Of a DNA stretch of 64,000 nt, positions 62,596 to 64,000 are shown in pieces. The notes under the pieces are model-generated. The model saw nothing but the letters and a program-made list of their open reading frames with translations, was not told the origin of the DNA and did no database searches. The stretch spans positions 1 through 64,000 of the forward strand of contig JAWKXQ010000001.1 of assembly GCA_041396905.1 (NCBI GenBank), read 5' to 3'. Within the stretch, counting starts at the first letter, position 1, and the number at the start of each line of letters is the position of its first letter. The stretch is from JACXVD01 sp020446665 (GTDB taxonomy: Bacteria > Pseudomonadota > Alphaproteobacteria > Sphingomonadales > Sphingomonadaceae). The position numbers were made by a program, and so were the translations under genes.

Positions 62596-63804
62596 ATGAA
62601 GAAGACCACCGGCACAGACCGTTCGATCACCCGTAACTGGCGCCCCGCAACGCAGGCCGTGCGCGGCGGCACCTGGCGCAGCGAGCATGGCGAGACCAGC
62701 GAGGCGCTGTTCCTCACCAGCGGCTATACCTATGACGATGCGCAGACGGTGGCCGACCGTTTCGCAGGCGAAGCGCAGGGCATGACCTATTCGCGCCTGC
62801 AAAACCCCACCGTCGCCATGCTGGAAGAACGCATCGCGCTGATGGAAGGGGCAGAGGCGTGCCGGGTGCAGGCGAGCGGGATGGCGGCGATGACGGCAGC
62901 CCTGCTGTGCCAGCTTTCCGCCGGGGACCATGTGGTCGGCGCGCGCGCGGCCTTTGGCTCTTGCCGCTGGCTGCTCGATCATCTCTGCCCGCGCTTCGGC
63001 ATCGAAGTGAGCGTGATCGACAGCACGGATAACGCCGCGTGGGAGGCCGCGATCCGGCCCAATACCAAGGTGTTCTTCTTTGAAACCCCGGCCAATCCGA
63101 CGCTCGACGTGGTGGATATGGAATATGTCTGCGGTCTCGCCCGCGCGCATGGCATCACCACGGTGGTCGATAATGCCTTTGCCACCAGCGCGCTGCAGCG
63201 CCCGATGGAGTTTGGCGCGGATGTGGTTGCCTATAGCGCGACGAAGCTGATGGACGGGCAGGGCCGCGTGCTCGCCGGGGCGGTGTGCGGCAGCGAGCAG
63301 TTCATCAACGACGTACTGCTGCCCTTCCAGCGCAATACCGGGCCGAACCTGTCCCCCTTCAACGCATGGGTGGTGCATAAGGGGCTGGAAACGCTAGACC
63401 TGCGCGCCCGCCGCCAGAGCGAGAACGCACTGGAAGTCGGCCGCTTCGTGGAAAGCCGCGTGCCCAAAATCCTTCACCCCGGCCTGCCCAGCCACCCGCG
63501 CCACGACATGGCGATGAAGCAGATGGTGATGACCGGCCCGATCTTCGCCTTCATCCTCGATGGCGGGCGGGAACAGGCCTTCAAACTGCTCGACGCGCTG
63601 GAACTGGTCGATATTTCCAACAATATCGGCGATTCCCGCAGCCTCGCCTGCCACCCGGCCAGCACCACCCATGCCAATATGGGCGATGAAGGCCGCGCGG
63701 AAATGGGCGTGGTGGAAGGGATGATCCGCATCAATATCGGACTGGAAGACCCGCTCGATGTTATTGAGGATCTGGGCCGGGCGTTTGATGCGGCGGGGGT
63801 TTAG
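62596..63804 (+). CDS. metZ: O-succinylhomoserine sulfhydrylase
   Basis: The 402-aa PLP enzyme of the Cys/Met metabolism family forms homocysteine from O-succinylhomoserine and sulfide. Signature parts are TYSRLQNPTVAMLEERIALMEGAEACRVQASGMAAMTAALL, FFFETPANPTLDVVDM, and the PLP-Lys K217 in VVAYSATKLMDGQGR. The N-terminus (TRNWRPATQAVRGGTWRS) fits MetZ rather than cystathionine beta-lyase. It uses the sulfide produced from PAPS. Confidence 0.93.
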   Translation: MKKTTGTDRSITRNWRPATQAVRGGTWRSEHGETSEALFLTSGYTYDDAQTVADRFAGEAQGMTYSRLQNPTVAMLEERIALMEGAEACRVQASGMAAMTAALLCQLSAGDHVVGARAAFGSCRWLLDHLCPRFGIEVSVIDSTDNAAWEAAIRPNTKVFFFETPANPTLDVVDMEYVCGLARAHGITTVVDNAFATSALQRPMEFGADVVAYSATKLMDGQGRVLAGAVCGSEQFINDVLLPFQRNTGPNLSPFNAWVVHKGLETLDLRARRQSENALEVGRFVESRVPKILHPGLPSHPRHDMAMKQMVMTGPIFAFILDGGREQAFKLLDALELVDISNNIGDSRSLACHPASTTHANMGDEGRAEMGVVEGMIRINIGLEDPLDVIEDLGRAFDAAGV

Positions 63805-63841
63805 TTGGAGGGCGATCCGATTTCCTAGGCTCAGGACAACG

Positions 63842-64000
63842 TTACGCCGGGATACAGTAAGCTCTTATATTATTGGGCATTCGGATCAGAACACTTCCAT
63901 CCGGCAGGAGAGTTTTGATATTTTGCTCATTTTCCGGATCGTTTAGTTGTCCAATTGCAGTTTGAGCTGCCCTGCATGATGAAAGGTTGGCGTATTCGCT
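63842..64000 (-). CDS. partial hypothetical protein (C-terminus)
   Basis: The minus strand is open from the window edge for 52 codons to TAA at 63842-63844: SEYANLSSCRAAQTAIGQ...KTLLPDGSVLIRMPNNIRAYCIPA. The pattern (a helix with one Cys, then P-D-G-S-V, then a Y-C-I-P end) looks like the C-terminus of a small secreted disulfide-bonded protein. The rest lies outside the window. Base composition is more AT-rich than the neighbours. Confidence 0.45.
   Translation of the reverse strand, partial: SEYANLSSCRAAQTAIGQLNDPENEQNIKTLLPDGSVLIRMPNNIRAYCIPA

Overview
The window looks like chromosomal DNA of a GC-rich alphaproteobacterium, most likely order Sphingomonadales (Erythrobacter/Novosphingobium-like). 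The basis is the gene families (cbb3 oxidase operon, TonB-dependent receptor with alkylsulfatase, leucine-catabolic carboxylase genes), the codon use, and the palindromic intergenic repeats. No phage, plasmid or insertion-sequence transposase genes were recognised. These are sequence-reading judgements; no database search was run.

Layout. 0-7.2 kb: end of ccoO, then ccoQ-ccoP-ccoG-fixH-fixI-ccoS, a small Cys-containing ORF, and hemN behind an FNR/FixK-type box. 7.4-14.1 kb: two secreted proteins, a 1627-aa repeat protein and a PKD/autotransporter-barrel protein. 14.1-25.8 kb: an accessory-looking block with a lipoprotein, a membrane-anchored subtilase, an anti-sigma-like protein, a 1523-aa cytochrome P450/DyP-peroxidase fusion and a SARP-like TPR regulator on the minus strand; divergent from these are a methyltransferase-like gene and an ECF sigma factor, with a convergent LuxR-type regulator. 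25.8-29.7 kb: sulfate activation (cysD, cysNC, DUF2061, cysQ). 29.7-38.6 kb: acyl-CoA/leucine catabolism (SDR, thiolase-like, LysR, isovaleryl-CoA dehydrogenase, methylcrotonyl-CoA carboxylase beta and alpha) interrupted by a DUF559 gene bounded by palindromes. 38.7-41.3 kb: small genes, cspA, a DUF3592 protein and a deletion scar joining MFS and SDR remnants. 41.5-46.4 kb: alkylsulfatase and TonB receptor. 46.5-46.8 kb: tRNA-Gln followed by 115-bp tandem repeats of its 3' end. 46.9-52.8 kb: yghU, an HTH-NAD synthetase fusion, a glycine-zipper protein, a nitroreductase and ilvE. 52.9-57.2 kb: inverted-repeat elements, one of which encloses a GIY-YIG nuclease gene, interspersed with tlyA, tspO and ubiK. 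57.2-64 kb: recO, then about 3.3 kb in which four neighbouring genes on both strands (leuB, GT2-GtrA, DUF2238, GT39) are broken by many small indels, then intact metZ.

How the genes work together. The first block builds and matures the high-affinity cbb3 oxidase, with anaerobic haem synthesis beside it. The 14-25 kb block pairs two haem oxidoreductase domains in one polypeptide with dense regulation (SARP, ECF sigma, anti-sigma-like protein, LuxR), and a SARP-style direct repeat lies in the divergent promoter. cysD-cysNC-cysQ make PAPS and remove PAP. Ivd and the carboxylase subunits take isovaleryl-CoA through methylcrotonyl-CoA. The two candidates for undescribed systems are the P450-DyP regulatory island and the nuclease-in-palindrome elements (GIY-YIG and DUF559), which resemble a non-transposase version of REP/RAYT pairs.
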